Positions 63,727 to 64,000 of a DNA stretch of 64,000 bases are shown here, one piece after another. The stretch spans positions 372,001 through 436,000 of the forward strand of contig NZ_BALC01000001.1 of NCBI RefSeq assembly GCF_000612445.1, read 5' to 3'. The position numbers and the translations under genes were made by a program. Within the stretch, counting starts at the first letter, position 1. Each line of letters begins with the position of its first letter. The notes below the pieces were generated by a model that did no database searches, was not told the origin of the DNA, and was given only the letters and a program-made list of their open reading frames with translations. The DNA comes from Liquorilactobacillus sucicola DSM 21376 = JCM 15457 (GTDB lineage: Bacteria > Bacillota > Bacilli > Lactobacillales > Lactobacillaceae).

Positions 63727-64000
63727 TTAGTGATATAGTTCCTCACTTTCAGATGAAGCTGATTTATTAATTGTTTTAAATGAACTGGTCATTTCATCAA
63801 ACAAGGAATGGATAGCAATTTTTCCAACCCGACCATAAATATCCCGAAACAAACATTGACCTTTAATCATATTTGCCAACCAGCTTAGGTTTTGTTCATT
63901 AATTGGTAGTTGAACGTGTTCAAGAATCGCTTCACGTTCGCTGGGTTCGTCAAAAGCAAAAAGCACTCCAAACTGTCCGTGATCTTCCTGGTCCGAAATG
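63727..64000 (-). CDS. VirB4-like conjugation ATPase, C-terminal end
   Basis: The last 90 or so residues of a large ATPase; the rest is beyond the window. The closing block LANMIKGQCLFRDIYGRVGK is typical of the C-terminus of Gram-positive VirB4/Orf16-type proteins. The open frame continues to the edge. It powers the mating channel. It sits first of the visible conjugation genes on the minus strand, 17 bases before the VirB6-like gene. Confidence 0.85.
   Translation of the reverse strand, partial: ISDQEDHGQFGVLFAFDEPSEREAILEHVQLPINEQNLSWLANMIKGQCLFRDIYGRVGKIAIHSLFDEMTSSFKTINKSASSESEELYH

Overview
The window is AT-rich DNA of the Lactobacillaceae type. Support comes from gene order (cca, ABC-F, thyA, folA; ylqF, rnhB, dprA, topA, xerC, hslVU; plsY divergent from parE-parC), strong AGGAGG ribosome sites, many GTG/TTG starts, and a thymidylate synthase with the Lactobacillus-type insertion. 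A PAS/chemoreceptor-type protein behind a sigma-D-like promoter points to a motile lineage. Liquorilactobacillus is my guess; the sequence does not prove it.

Positions 1 to about 46.8 kb are chromosomal housekeeping: end of cca, an ABC-F ATPase, thyA-folA, an exported GDSL hydrolase with YpmS and YozE partners, a carboxy-terminal protease, a small ABC exporter, nucleoside uptake and hydrolysis, rarA, two GNAT acetyltransferases, a tRNA-Ala gene, the chemoreceptor-like gene, a universal stress protein, a probable niacin transporter (niaP), msrB and msrA, rpiA with an oxidoreductase and a divergent RpiR-type regulator, signal peptidases, ribosome assembly and DNA-processing genes, topoisomerase IV, rqcH, MarR and DegV proteins.

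From about 46.8 kb to the end the DNA is accessory. It starts with an AT-rich stretch rich in inverted repeats and an IS30-type element. Then come a small tyrosine recombinase, a MerR regulator with a textbook 19-bp-spacer target promoter and a YczE-type membrane protein, an MFS exporter divergent from its likely MmyB-type regulator, gene remnants, and a restriction-modification island. The island has a C5 cytosine methylase, Vsr endonuclease and zinc-ribbon protein on one strand, and an NgoFVII-like PLD nuclease and Z1-domain SF2 ATPase on the other. The window ends in the distal part of a Tn916/ICEBs1-like conjugation operon (VirB4-like, VirB6-like, cell-wall hydrolase and VirB8/TcpC-like proteins). 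I read this as an integrated conjugative element carrying a defence cargo.

A notable technical feature is the run of single-base frameshifts, including in normally essential topA and parE and in xerC. In every case the full protein is restored by changing one base, often in a homopolymer or doubled base. Most are probably sequence errors, so broken genes elsewhere in the window should not be taken as real pseudogenes without read support.
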